Assembly (NCBI GenBank): GCA_046346665.1
Contig: JAXMHQ010000028.1
Coordinates: forward strand, 10,393-74,392
DNA length: 64,000 nucleotides
From: JAXMHQ01 sp046346665
GTDB taxonomy: Bacteria; Verrucomicrobiota; Verrucomicrobiia; Limisphaerales; JAXMHQ01
Direction: 5' to 3'
Shown here: piece after piece, positions 56,531-63,424 of the stretch
Position numbering within the stretch: the first letter of the stretch is position 1
Layout: each line of letters starts with the position of its first letter
The notes under the pieces: model-generated
Seen by the model: the letters and a program-made list of their open reading frames with translations, nothing else
Databases searched by the model: none
Told to the model about the DNA's origin: nothing
Made by a program: the position numbers and the translations under genes

Positions 56531-57331
56531 ATGAAAACAAGTCTCCATTTGAACATCACCTTGCTCGGTCTTCTTGGCGTGGCACTTCCTTCGATCTCCA
56601 GCGGACAGACCTACCAAGTCGTCAACTCCTTCTCCGGATCCATTTTTTCGGGGGTCGACTCAGGCCCTGTTGTGACCGCATTTGACAGAAATCCGCAATT
56701 CGGCATTTCCGGAATCATCAACGGCTCCGTAATAATCGATCCGGTAGCCAGCACCATTCGTGAGACCGGCACAATTACGATTCCCATGACCTCACAAGCA
56801 CTCCTCTATGACACTCAAATCGTCGGGCATCTGACACCAGGGTTTCCGAATCCTCCCAAAGACATCACCGCATCAGGACAACTTGCTTTCGACCTCTCAT
56901 TAAGTCAGGGCACGTTTAACTTCGATACGGGCGTTCAGCCACTGAGTTGGACAGATGCGCGGGGATGGGGGTTTAACGGAAATGTGTCTATTTCAACGGT
57001 GGCTTCCCTTTCATACGTATTGTCGACGGGGGGCGTGAACTACAGCGGCGACTTGCCAGAGGCAATCGCAGTCATGCAAGTGAACTTGGGATCTGAAATC
57101 AACACCGCAAACTACCCCACTTCCATAGTCCAGAGTTGGAGTGGGGTCACCGGTGGCTTTGCGTATCCCCAGGAGCTTAACGAACCTCATACTCTCGTTG
57201 ATGTGACCGCGCCGAACGGCTTCCGCTTGAATGTCCTCTTTGTGCCTGAGCCGAGTTGCGCCGCGATCGTTTGGCTTGGCGCTGTAGGAATGATCTGGCG
57301 CCGCCGTCGGAATCACGCAGCAGTGGTGTAG
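56531..57331 (+). CDS. PEP-CTERM protein, divergent from the surface operon
   Basis: 266 residues from the ATG at 56531. Signal peptide LNITLLGLLGVALPSISSGQ; beta-rich mid part of about 215 residues; C-terminus VPEPSCAAIVWLGAVGMIWR and basic end. The 200-bp spacer to the BspA-like gene carries both promoters. Part of the island's secreted-protein cargo. Confidence 0.82.
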   Translation: MKTSLHLNITLLGLLGVALPSISSGQTYQVVNSFSGSIFSGVDSGPVVTAFDRNPQFGISGIINGSVIIDPVASTIRETGTITIPMTSQALLYDTQIVGHLTPGFPNPPKDITASGQLAFDLSLSQGTFNFDTGVQPLSWTDARGWGFNGNVSISTVASLSYVLSTGGVNYSGDLPEAIAVMQVNLGSEINTANYPTSIVQSWSGVTGGFAYPQELNEPHTLVDVTAPNGFRLNVLFVPEPSCAAIVWLGAVGMIWRRRRNHAAVV

Positions 57332-57586
57332 GTGTTTGGAGCCCGGAGTTGGCGGGATGCCCAAACCTGGCCCAACCTGATATCGCCAGAGCATGTTCCT
57401 GCTGTGCTGCGTCGCGCTGCTACGCTGAAACAGAAAATCGTCCGACTGAATTCCGAGCTGGCGAAACTGCTCGGCGGATCCGTTCGAGCCACCGCTCGCA
57501 AGCACGGTGTCATGAGCGCCGCCGGCCGCGCGCGGATCGCCGCGGCGCAGCGGGCCCGTTGGGCGAAGCTCAAGCGAGGAAAATAA
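57332..57586 (+). CDS. Small basic helical protein
   Basis: 84 residues starting at GTG 57332, directly after the preceding stop. The C-terminal part, SAAGRARIAAAQRARWAKLK, matches a tail often seen in small basic, possibly nucleoid-associated or DNA-binding, proteins; KQKIVRLNSELAKLLGG before it is a helix. The true start may be internal. No family named. Confidence 0.5.
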   Translation: MFGARSWRDAQTWPNLISPEHVPAVLRRAATLKQKIVRLNSELAKLLGGSVRATARKHGVMSAAGRARIAAAQRARWAKLKRGK

Positions 57587-57896
57587 CTCGTGGGGATCTC
57601 ACGATGCGAAATCCGCGACGCTCGATGGATGCCTTGGACCGCGTGGTTCGGTCTGAGTGCCGGGCCGCTCGTTCCAGATCGCCTACGCCGGGGAAAGCCT
57701 GCGCCGCAGCCTGGTCCTCATCGCGCGTGACGGGAAACCTGGACCGCGCGCCGAGTCACCCGCGATAGATCGGAGGCTGCCTATTGCCTGCGATCTCTGA
57801 TCAGGACCAGAGCGAAAAACTCCGCAGGCAGAGGTGTCCAACAAACCTGCTTCCCCGGGGACGCGAGAGGCGTGCCGCCGGGGAAGCGAGGTTCTG
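57587..57896. other. Intergenic region without recognised gene
   Basis: 310 bp between convergent genes. Several short frames are open but none has a plausible start plus codon pattern. A weak hairpin, gtggggatctcac at 57590-57602, lies just after the small basic gene. Confidence 0.35.
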
Positions 57897-58697
57897 TTAC
57901 GCCGCTAGGCTTTTCTCGCCATTGCTCAGCTTAGACTGCTGGGCTTCGAGTGCGAGGCGGCGCCGCTCGAATCTCCAGAACGCCGCCAACATGAGTTCGC
58001 GGCACATATATTTGTTGGCAGCGGGAGCATGAGCGAACCCCTTTTGGTTGGGGTAAACCTGGTAATCAACCAGGTGCCCGTCCACGTCCAGATAGGTCCG
58101 CGGTCCCTTGGGATCTAGCGAAACCAGCTCGAACGCCACAGGTCGCAGCTTGATCGGCCTGTCGTTAATCTGGTCGAGCGTGGGATCGAGCAGCCAGCGG
58201 TCATTGACGAGCACCGCTACATGTCCACGCCATAAGCCCGGCTCGGCCTTGGGTCCGCATGAGGTCCAGCGCCCGAGGCTGTAAAAATACCCCGGGAAAC
58301 CCTTCGGGCGTGCACTCGCAGTGACCCTGAGCACCTTGGACCGGTAGCCGAAGAGCTGCACAAACTCCGCGAGCGCGTAGGACGAGGTGATGCAGGTATT
58401 CCGGCGTCCCAGCATGCGGAACGCACTCCGGTTGACGCACATCATTGTCTCGACTAGGACAGGCGGGACTTCCGAGGTCTGGAGGGTGTAGCCATCGGGG
58501 AGTTTGATGTTGGTTTCCGGAGCTTTCTCTTCAGCCCGGGGGAGCTGGAGGATCTGCGCGGAGGGCGTGCCGCCTTCCGGCTTGTTGGTTGAGGTTGCCC
58601 GTCGTCTCTTGGTTTTGGCAACGACGGGGGGGTTGGTATTGCTGGTTTCAACGGCCGCACTAGGCGCCGTTCCAGTAGGTTTTAGTTGGTCTCTCAC
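57897..58697 (-). CDS. Transglutaminase-like (Cys-His-Asp) protein
   Basis: 266 residues starting at GTG 58697. The N-terminal 60 residues are basic and Pro/Thr-rich. From about 95 the papain-like/transglutaminase pattern is visible: NTCITSSYALAEFVQLFGYR (Cys), GHVAVLVNDRWLLDPTLDQ (His, Asp). The family includes proteases and amidases as well as inactive forms. A 31-bp box shared with two other starts (58706-58736) lies 8 bases upstream. Function unknown. Confidence 0.65.
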   Translation of the reverse strand: MRDQLKPTGTAPSAAVETSNTNPPVVAKTKRRRATSTNKPEGGTPSAQILQLPRAEEKAPETNIKLPDGYTLQTSEVPPVLVETMMCVNRSAFRMLGRRNTCITSSYALAEFVQLFGYRSKVLRVTASARPKGFPGYFYSLGRWTSCGPKAEPGLWRGHVAVLVNDRWLLDPTLDQINDRPIKLRPVAFELVSLDPKGPRTYLDVDGHLVDYQVYPNQKGFAHAPAANKYMCRELMLAAFWRFERRRLALEAQQSKLSNGEKSLAA

Positions 58698-58705
58698 ATT
58701 ACCTA

Positions 58706-58736
58706 TAGAGGGCGAGACTCGAAAAAATTAACCCTC
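58706..58736 (-). promoter_or_regulatory. Shared 31-bp box, copy 1
   Basis: On the minus strand gagggttaatttttt precedes a C/G-rich centre and ends in the -10-like ctctata. It ends 8 bases before the GTG at 58697. Copy 3 (60325-60355) differs at 2 of 31 positions, copy 2 (59816-59846) at 5. Likely a common promoter or operator; short spacing to the start would give a leaderless or near-leaderless mRNA. Confidence 0.7.
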
Positions 58737-59714
58737 ATTTACAACTTTCTTGAAATTAGGGGGCGGGTCGTGCCCAGTTGCCTGGCAGAGGCGGCTCGAG
58801 AGAGGCGAAAGCTTGTCTCAGTGCCCGGCGAATCCTTGCGCCGTTCCGCGTGCCGGGCGATGGACCAACACCAGAAAACCAACTTCGGGGACCTTGCGCG
58901 GGGAACGCGGGTCTATTTTAGTGCCGGCGTGTGACCGGCGAAGCCCAGCGCGTTTAAACGGCTGAGATCCTCGCGAGTGAGGTTTTGTATCGCGCGCGAA
59001 GGGGTGAGCGGAGCCACCCGGGGGTGAAAGTCCCCCCGGTGGGGGTGGGGTGCCCCGGGGGTGGGGTTGCCTGGAGCCGAGGAGCCGCCACCAGCACCCC
59101 TGCGCGAGGGCCGGGATTACCCTGCCGGCGATGCCTCGGAACATGGAACATCAGGACCTTCTGATACTGTATCAGATGCTCTGAAAACATAACTCGTTGG
59201 GATTGAGCCCAGAATGAGTCGCCACCGTTTTGCGGACTGCGCAGTTGTGCCGCAGGGCGCAGCACGTGGGCGCTTTTCTTGACCTGTCGGCGGAGCCCGG
59301 GGAGCCGCTTCGCTTGCCGGCAGAATCGCTGCACCGGATTCAGCCCGCGCGTCGGCTCGCTCGGGAGGCAAGGATGTGGCCTTTCTTTCCCCGGTTGTTA
59401 ATCCGCCGGGCGGATCGGCGGATGAGCCCTTGATCTGCTGGGCTGTATATCTGCCTGCCGCCTCCTAAAGGGGGCTGGCGGTGGTGGGCGAAAAACTCCG
59501 CGCCGCTGGTGGACATGGGCGGATGCCGGCGGATCGGGCGGATGGAAACCTGGGAGTATGTTAGGCTGCGGCTGGGTAACCTAGTGCCAATGGAGAAACC
59601 CCACTCTTAGCGCTAGGAGCCTTCAGGGACGTCTGCCGGGCTGCTGGGTGGCTCGGAGGGGGCATTACTGCCGTGCTCCCCGCCCCAGGGGGATTCAGCT
59701 CGAAAATGGCTGCC

Positions 59715-59807
59715 CTAACCGCGTCTTCCGTGAATCGGGAGCTTCTGGCCGGCGGATTTCCGCAAGGCCTGGACGAAGGCGGGCAGCGCTTTGAAAAGAG
59801 GTCCCAT
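59715..59807 (-). CDS. Possible 30-residue peptide behind box copy 2
   Basis: ATG 59807 starts the frame MGPLFKALPAFVQALRKSAG..., ending 30 residues later. It is supported only by position: the box copy 2 ends 8 bases upstream, exactly the spacing of copy 1 to its start codon. It may be a small gene, the front of a decayed gene, or chance. Confidence 0.3.
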   Translation of the reverse strand: MGPLFKALPAFVQALRKSAGQKLPIHGRRG

Positions 59808-59815
59808 CTCTACAA

Positions 59816-59846
59816 TAGAGCGCGAGAGGCCAGAAAATTAACCCTC
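59816..59846 (-). promoter_or_regulatory. Shared 31-bp box, copy 2
   Basis: 26 of 31 positions match copy 1, in the same orientation and at the same 8-base distance from an ATG. Confidence 0.6.
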
Positions 59847-59894
59847 GACTGGGCGACCCCAAAGAAAAAGGGGGGCCCCCGGGGTTTCGTTCAT

Positions 59895-60136
59895 CCGTTC
59901 AGGGAAAAAAGGCCCTGAACGGATTTTTGAACGGACGTAACTGCCTACTATTCCAAGACTTACTTCAATCCGTTCATCCGTTCACAAAATTTATAAAGAG
60001 CTAGCTAAGGTATAATAAGAGGAGACGCCACCATCCCAAAAGCCGGGTAGCCGCCCAATTGGAAAAATCCTGAACGGCGAACGGATTGAAGTAAATGGTT
60101 GTTCTATAACATTTTACGCTGAACGGAATCCGTTCA
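59895..60136. repeat. Iteron-like cluster of tgaacgg repeats
   Basis: Eight exact tgaacgg/ccgttca words lie at 59895, 59916, 59928, 59970, 59978, 60071, 60120 and 60130. A 25-bp inverted pair (59960-59984 and 60071-60094, one gap) flanks an 85-bp AT-rich centre with tataataagaggag. This is the appearance of replication-origin iterons or of a multi-site binding region for an island protein. Confidence 0.7.
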
Positions 60137-60324
60137 GGTGAATGGATTCCCGGGGGCAAAAGTTGCCTAGTGCTCTCCGGCCCGCCTGTTTTCCAGCCCC
60201 TGGAAAAAGCTTCGGGCGGAGAGGATATAGATGACCTTACCGAGAGTAACGTCATCGAGTGTGCAACCCGCCTAACGCCTCCTGGCTGCCCTGTTTTTCC
60301 AGCTCCAAGAAGATTTTTTCAATT

Positions 60325-60355
60325 GAGGGTTAATTTTTTCGCGTCTCGGCCTCTA
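60325..60355 (+). promoter_or_regulatory. Shared 31-bp box, copy 3
   Basis: gagggttaattttttcgcgt then ctcggcctcta; 29 of 31 positions match copy 1. Here the start codon (60384) is 28 bases downstream rather than 8. Confidence 0.7.
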
Positions 60356-60383
60356 TAGAACTTGAGAAGAAAAATCGAAACTT

Positions 60384-60842
60384 ATGAACCTGGACCCCGC
60401 GGCTAGAACATCCTCCCGCAACAATACACCCTCCATGAAAACCGACGAAACACGGCTCGACGACATCGGCCCCCAAGAGGCGACGATCGAGGTGACCGAC
60501 GACAGCAATGACAACCAGGCGGACCTCATTGAACCTATCCAGCCTCGGGGTGCGAATCAGTTCGTGGGCTTGCTCGAAGACTGGAAAGCCAGTTATCGCC
60601 AGCTCAATCCGAAGGTTGTGGAGTGGCGAGGCACAGCCTATAAGCTCTGGAGGCGATTGAGTGTCCATCTCGGAATCATGCCCCGCGGGCTCTCGCCCTC
60701 GTCCGTCCGTCGGCACCTGAAGTCCATAAAGCAGAGCAAAAAACCTTACCCGCTAAAATGCTTCGGAACGGGAAGAAAAATCGTCTGGATCATCCCGTTG
60801 AGCACTCCTGAGGCGACTCCTACTACGGGGGCAGCGGTATGA
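60384..60842 (+). CDS. Hypothetical protein with C-terminal HTH-like region
   Basis: 152 residues. Acidic N-terminal 60 residues, then a basic segment (YKLWRRLSVHLGIMPRGLSP then SVRRHLKSIKQSKKPYPLKC) that could be a winged helix or phage replication-type DNA-binding domain. Behind box copy 3. Its stop overlaps the start of the excisionase-like gene (ATGA), so the two are one unit, and a role in island replication or excision is possible. Confidence 0.6.
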   Translation: MNLDPAARTSSRNNTPSMKTDETRLDDIGPQEATIEVTDDSNDNQADLIEPIQPRGANQFVGLLEDWKASYRQLNPKVVEWRGTAYKLWRRLSVHLGIMPRGLSPSSVRRHLKSIKQSKKPYPLKCFGTGRKIVWIIPLSTPEATPTTGAAV

Positions 60843-61084
60843 ACAACCCGAATCCCACTACCAGGGCCACGGCACAGGCCGCCCCCAGCTATCGTCTGGC
60901 CGGTGGCATGCGATACAGTCGCTGGTGCAAGTCCGTTGGCATCCCGAGGACCACCGGATACCGGCTGCGGACCTCCGGCAGGGTCAAGGTCGTCCGATGT
61001 TGTGGCCGGGACTATATCTCCGCGGAGGAGATCGCCCGGTTTTTCTCAACGGGCGACTCGGAGCCGGAAACGGGCACGGAGTAA
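60839..61084 (+). CDS. Excisionase-like small HTH protein
   Basis: 81 residues. The core MRYSRWCKSVGIPRTTGYRL followed by GRDYISAEEIARFF has the AlpA/Xis arrangement (helix, turn, recognition helix, wing-type loop). It could direct excision by the integrase at 61413, or regulate it. Translation is coupled to the preceding gene. Confidence 0.65.
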   Translation: MNNPNPTTRATAQAAPSYRLAGGMRYSRWCKSVGIPRTTGYRLRTSGRVKVVRCCGRDYISAEEIARFFSTGDSEPETGTE

Positions 61085-61140
61085 TCCGGAGCGCGTCCCT
61101 GGTCCGGCGCAACGCCGGGCCAGGGCGGGGGCAAGTTGCA

Positions 61141-61356
61141 TCAGCCCCTGTCACGCCTGCCGCCAAGCAGGGCCAGGATAACCAGGAGCAGGACCAGAAT
61201 GATGCAGTCCTTGCCGCCTTCAGCCGGGACCTTTTTCTCCGGTGTCGGCGGCGCAGGCTTCGGGGCTTCGGGTTCCTGACGCAGAAAGCTCATGCAATAG
61301 ATCGGCCCCGGTGGGTCGTAGACGGGTTTCTTCGAATCAGGAGAGGGAGGTTTCAT
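61141..61356 (-). CDS. Small Pro-rich tail-anchored membrane protein
   Basis: 71 residues. The N-terminal half is Pro/Glu/Lys-rich (PEAPKPAPPTPEKKVPAEGG); the last 20 residues form a membrane segment (CIILVLLLVILALLGG) with a basic end. No family recognised; lies between xis and int on the integrase strand. Confidence 0.45.
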   Translation of the reverse strand: MKPPSPDSKKPVYDPPGPIYCMSFLRQEPEAPKPAPPTPEKKVPAEGGKDCIILVLLLVILALLGGRRDRG

Positions 61357-61412
61357 TATCGGAGATGAGCGCCGCCGGTGGTGACCACCGACGGCGCGCG
61401 AGGTTTGCGGTC

Positions 61413-62732
61413 TCAGGCCGCTTCTTCCTTGGCGTCACGACTGTGGGCTTCCTGCAGCAGTTTAACCAGCCCCTCGACGCTGAGTTTAGAAATGTCCACC
61501 AGCTTGGACGCCGGTTGCGCCGGCACGGGCTTCTGGGCGTCAAAGGACACCTTGGCCGCGCTGAGCTTGCGATGGCGATCAGACAAGTGGCTGTAGACTT
61601 TTCCCAGCAGCACGCCGCCGTCCGAGTGACCGAGCCAGGTTGCGACGGTCGCGAAATCAATTCCGGACATGACGCAGCTCGAGGCAAAATAATGCCTCAA
61701 ATCATGGAACCCGATTTTCACGCCCGCCGCGGCCCGCACCAGCTCGAAAGATTTGCGCAGCGACGAGACCCGGCCATCCGCACGCGGGCTCGGGAAGAGG
61801 CACTCTGAGTCCGGGGCACGGCGCGCCACCATGTCCTTGAGCAGCGCCTCGAGATCGTTGTTAAAGTCCACCACGATTTTGTGATCGTATTTGGTCTCGC
61901 GGAGGTGAACCTGACGGCGCTCAAAATCAACGTCGCTCCAGAGAGTCGCGAGGGCTGAATTCACCCGCGCTCCGCTGTAGGCCATGAAACGAATCGCGTC
62001 GCGGAGCATCGCGCCGTTGCGGTATTTGTCTTCCCCGTCCGGCTTCAACGCGACCGCTTCAGCGCACAGCTTTTCGATTTCCTCCTTCGGAATAAGGCGG
62101 CGCTTCGGGGCGATGTATTTCAGTCGCTTGAAACCCTCGGTAGGCAGCTTGCCACTGAGCAGCCCCTCGTCCTTCGCGTATCTCAGGATGTTCGACAGCA
62201 CCAGGACATCCAGGTTGACGGCGCGGTTTCCGACACCGCCTCCGTTGCGACGAGAGCCACCGCTCTTTCTAAGGGTCACATAATCGCTGACGTGTTTCGG
62301 CTGGATCTGACTCAATCGAATTTGACCGAGGTATTCGCTCCACCCCTTGAGAATGCTTCTTTCGAACGCAATGGTCTTTGCCTTCTTGACGCCGTTCTGG
62401 AGCGCGCTCAGGTATTTTTCTACATAATCCGGGAATAACGGCGCGCGGCTTGCAACAGGAATCGACTGTCCATCGAAGATCTTTTTGCGAAGTTCTTGCG
62501 CGGCGCTGATCGCCTCCTGGCTCGACTTCACCGGCTGCCGATTCTCGTCCAGGAGCGGAATGCGTCGGCACTGTTTCCCGGGCTCCCGAATCTGCAGGTA
62601 GAAGCGATTTCCCCGTTGCCAAAGCCCTTCGACAGGGTTACCACGACGGTCCTTGACGTGGAGCAGGGGGAGGTCTTTGCGTTTAGCGGGACTGGGCGGA
62701 CTCTGCTCAGCCGCAGGCTGGTTCTCTTTCAT
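61413..62732 (-). CDS. int: Tyrosine recombinase (integrase) of the island
   Basis: 439 residues. Catalytic residues are all visible: Arg256 (SGARVNSALATLWSD), His343 and Arg346 (FHDLRHYFASS), His369 (LGHS) and the nucleophile Tyr380 (GKVYSHL). The N-terminal 100 residues hold an AP2/Arm-type DNA-binding region, then the SAM-like core-binding domain. It lies 370 bp from the attR repeat with the same tRNA core as attL. It should integrate the island into tRNA-Lys and, with a helper, excise it. Confidence 0.93.
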   Translation of the reverse strand: MKENQPAAEQSPPSPAKRKDLPLLHVKDRRGNPVEGLWQRGNRFYLQIREPGKQCRRIPLLDENRQPVKSSQEAISAAQELRKKIFDGQSIPVASRAPLFPDYVEKYLSALQNGVKKAKTIAFERSILKGWSEYLGQIRLSQIQPKHVSDYVTLRKSGGSRRNGGGVGNRAVNLDVLVLSNILRYAKDEGLLSGKLPTEGFKRLKYIAPKRRLIPKEEIEKLCAEAVALKPDGEDKYRNGAMLRDAIRFMAYSGARVNSALATLWSDVDFERRQVHLRETKYDHKIVVDFNNDLEALLKDMVARRAPDSECLFPSPRADGRVSSLRKSFELVRAAAGVKIGFHDLRHYFASSCVMSGIDFATVATWLGHSDGGVLLGKVYSHLSDRHRKLSAAKVSFDAQKPVPAQPASKLVDISKLSVEGLVKLLQEAHSRDAKEEAA

Positions 62733-63099
62733 GGCGCGTCAGTTTTGTTGGCGCACCGGGAAAACAGGGGACGCGTGATAAAGGCGTCTCCACTGCTGGA
62801 GATCTTCTTGGGGGTTGTTCGCCCCCCACATCCGACGCGGTCCACACGGACTCGTCGAGGCCACCGTATTTCTCCAGAAACCGGTTGGCTGTCTGCCCGA
62901 GACTACGCTGGGCAGACGATCCCGATGTTGGCACGAATAGTATCGGAATAACGAGCGTTAGGCAAGCTTAAAACGGACTGCGGCGCGGACTGCATGGGCG
63001 AATCTCAGATCGCCAACGATTTCAGCGGATTTTCAGTATTCCCTAAGAAAGAAGGAGATTTGGATCCTGCTTGATCAGCCTGGAACAGCCCCTTTCTTA
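62733..63099. other. Region between integrase gene and attR
   Basis: 367 bp with no supported gene; expected to hold the integrase promoter and arm-binding sites. No repeated words stood out. Confidence 0.35.
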
Positions 63100-63147
63100 A
63101 CTCTTAATCAATTGGTTCTAGGTTCAAGTCCTAGCCGGGGCACCACT
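63100..63147 (+). other. attR core of the island (48 bp)
   Basis: Identical to 29680-29727 over 48 bp, same orientation. It restores the 3' end of a tRNA-Lys gene only in part (the 5' half is absent), as expected for the far end of a tRNA-integrated island. Confidence 0.92.
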
Positions 63148-63188
63148 TTTTACCAAATCGTGCAAAGCAGCCCCGAACGCTTTCGGGG

Positions 63189-63225
63189 TTGGTTCTAGGT
63201 TCAAGTCCTGGCCGGGGCACCACTC
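63189..63225 (+). other. Second, shorter tRNA-Lys 3' fragment
   Basis: 37 bp matching the tRNA T-arm and acceptor end with one change (A to G). It lies 41 bp after attR; the gap contains a ccccgaacgctttcgggg hairpin. Likely the scar of an earlier insertion at the same site. Confidence 0.75.
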
Positions 63226-63246
63226 TTCTGAATCGGGGGGATTCTT

Positions 63247-63351
63247 ATGCCTTGGGTTTACATTCTGCAGGGATCGACCGGGCGTCACTACATCGGTTCC
63301 CCTGCTGACCGGCACGACGCTTCTCCTGGATGCCATCATTCAGCGCCCTGA
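63247..63351 (+). pseudogene. GIY-YIG endonuclease fragment
   Basis: 34 codons: the start MPWVYILQGSTGRHYIGS corresponds exactly to the first strands of small GIY-YIG (UvrC-N) proteins, after which the frame loses similarity and stops. A full protein has about 80-100 residues. It is a remnant of a chromosomal gene just outside the island. Confidence 0.65.
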
Positions 63352-63424
63352 TTTGTTCAGCATCAGATTCGATTGTCCCTGATCGGCGGGTTTATTAAAC
63401 TGCGCTCGCGCACGGCAGCGCACG

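Larger units (their letters stand above)
58737..60383. other. 1.65-kb low-coding region between transglutaminase-like and 60384 genes
   Basis: Apart from the boxes, the short peptide and the iteron-like cluster, no frame looks coding. Positions 58990-59110 are very G-rich (ccgggggtgaaagtcccccc, ggtgggggtggggtgccccg), with strong hairpin potential. The stretch could be non-coding RNA or decayed DNA. Confidence 0.4.

Noticed and set aside
58990..59110. Group II intron
   Set aside because: The gtgaaagtcc-like hairpin is suggestive, but no domain V, no boundary motifs and no reverse transcriptase could be seen.
63100..63147. A second functional tRNA-Lys gene
   Set aside because: The 5' acceptor and D arm are missing; only the 3' half is present.
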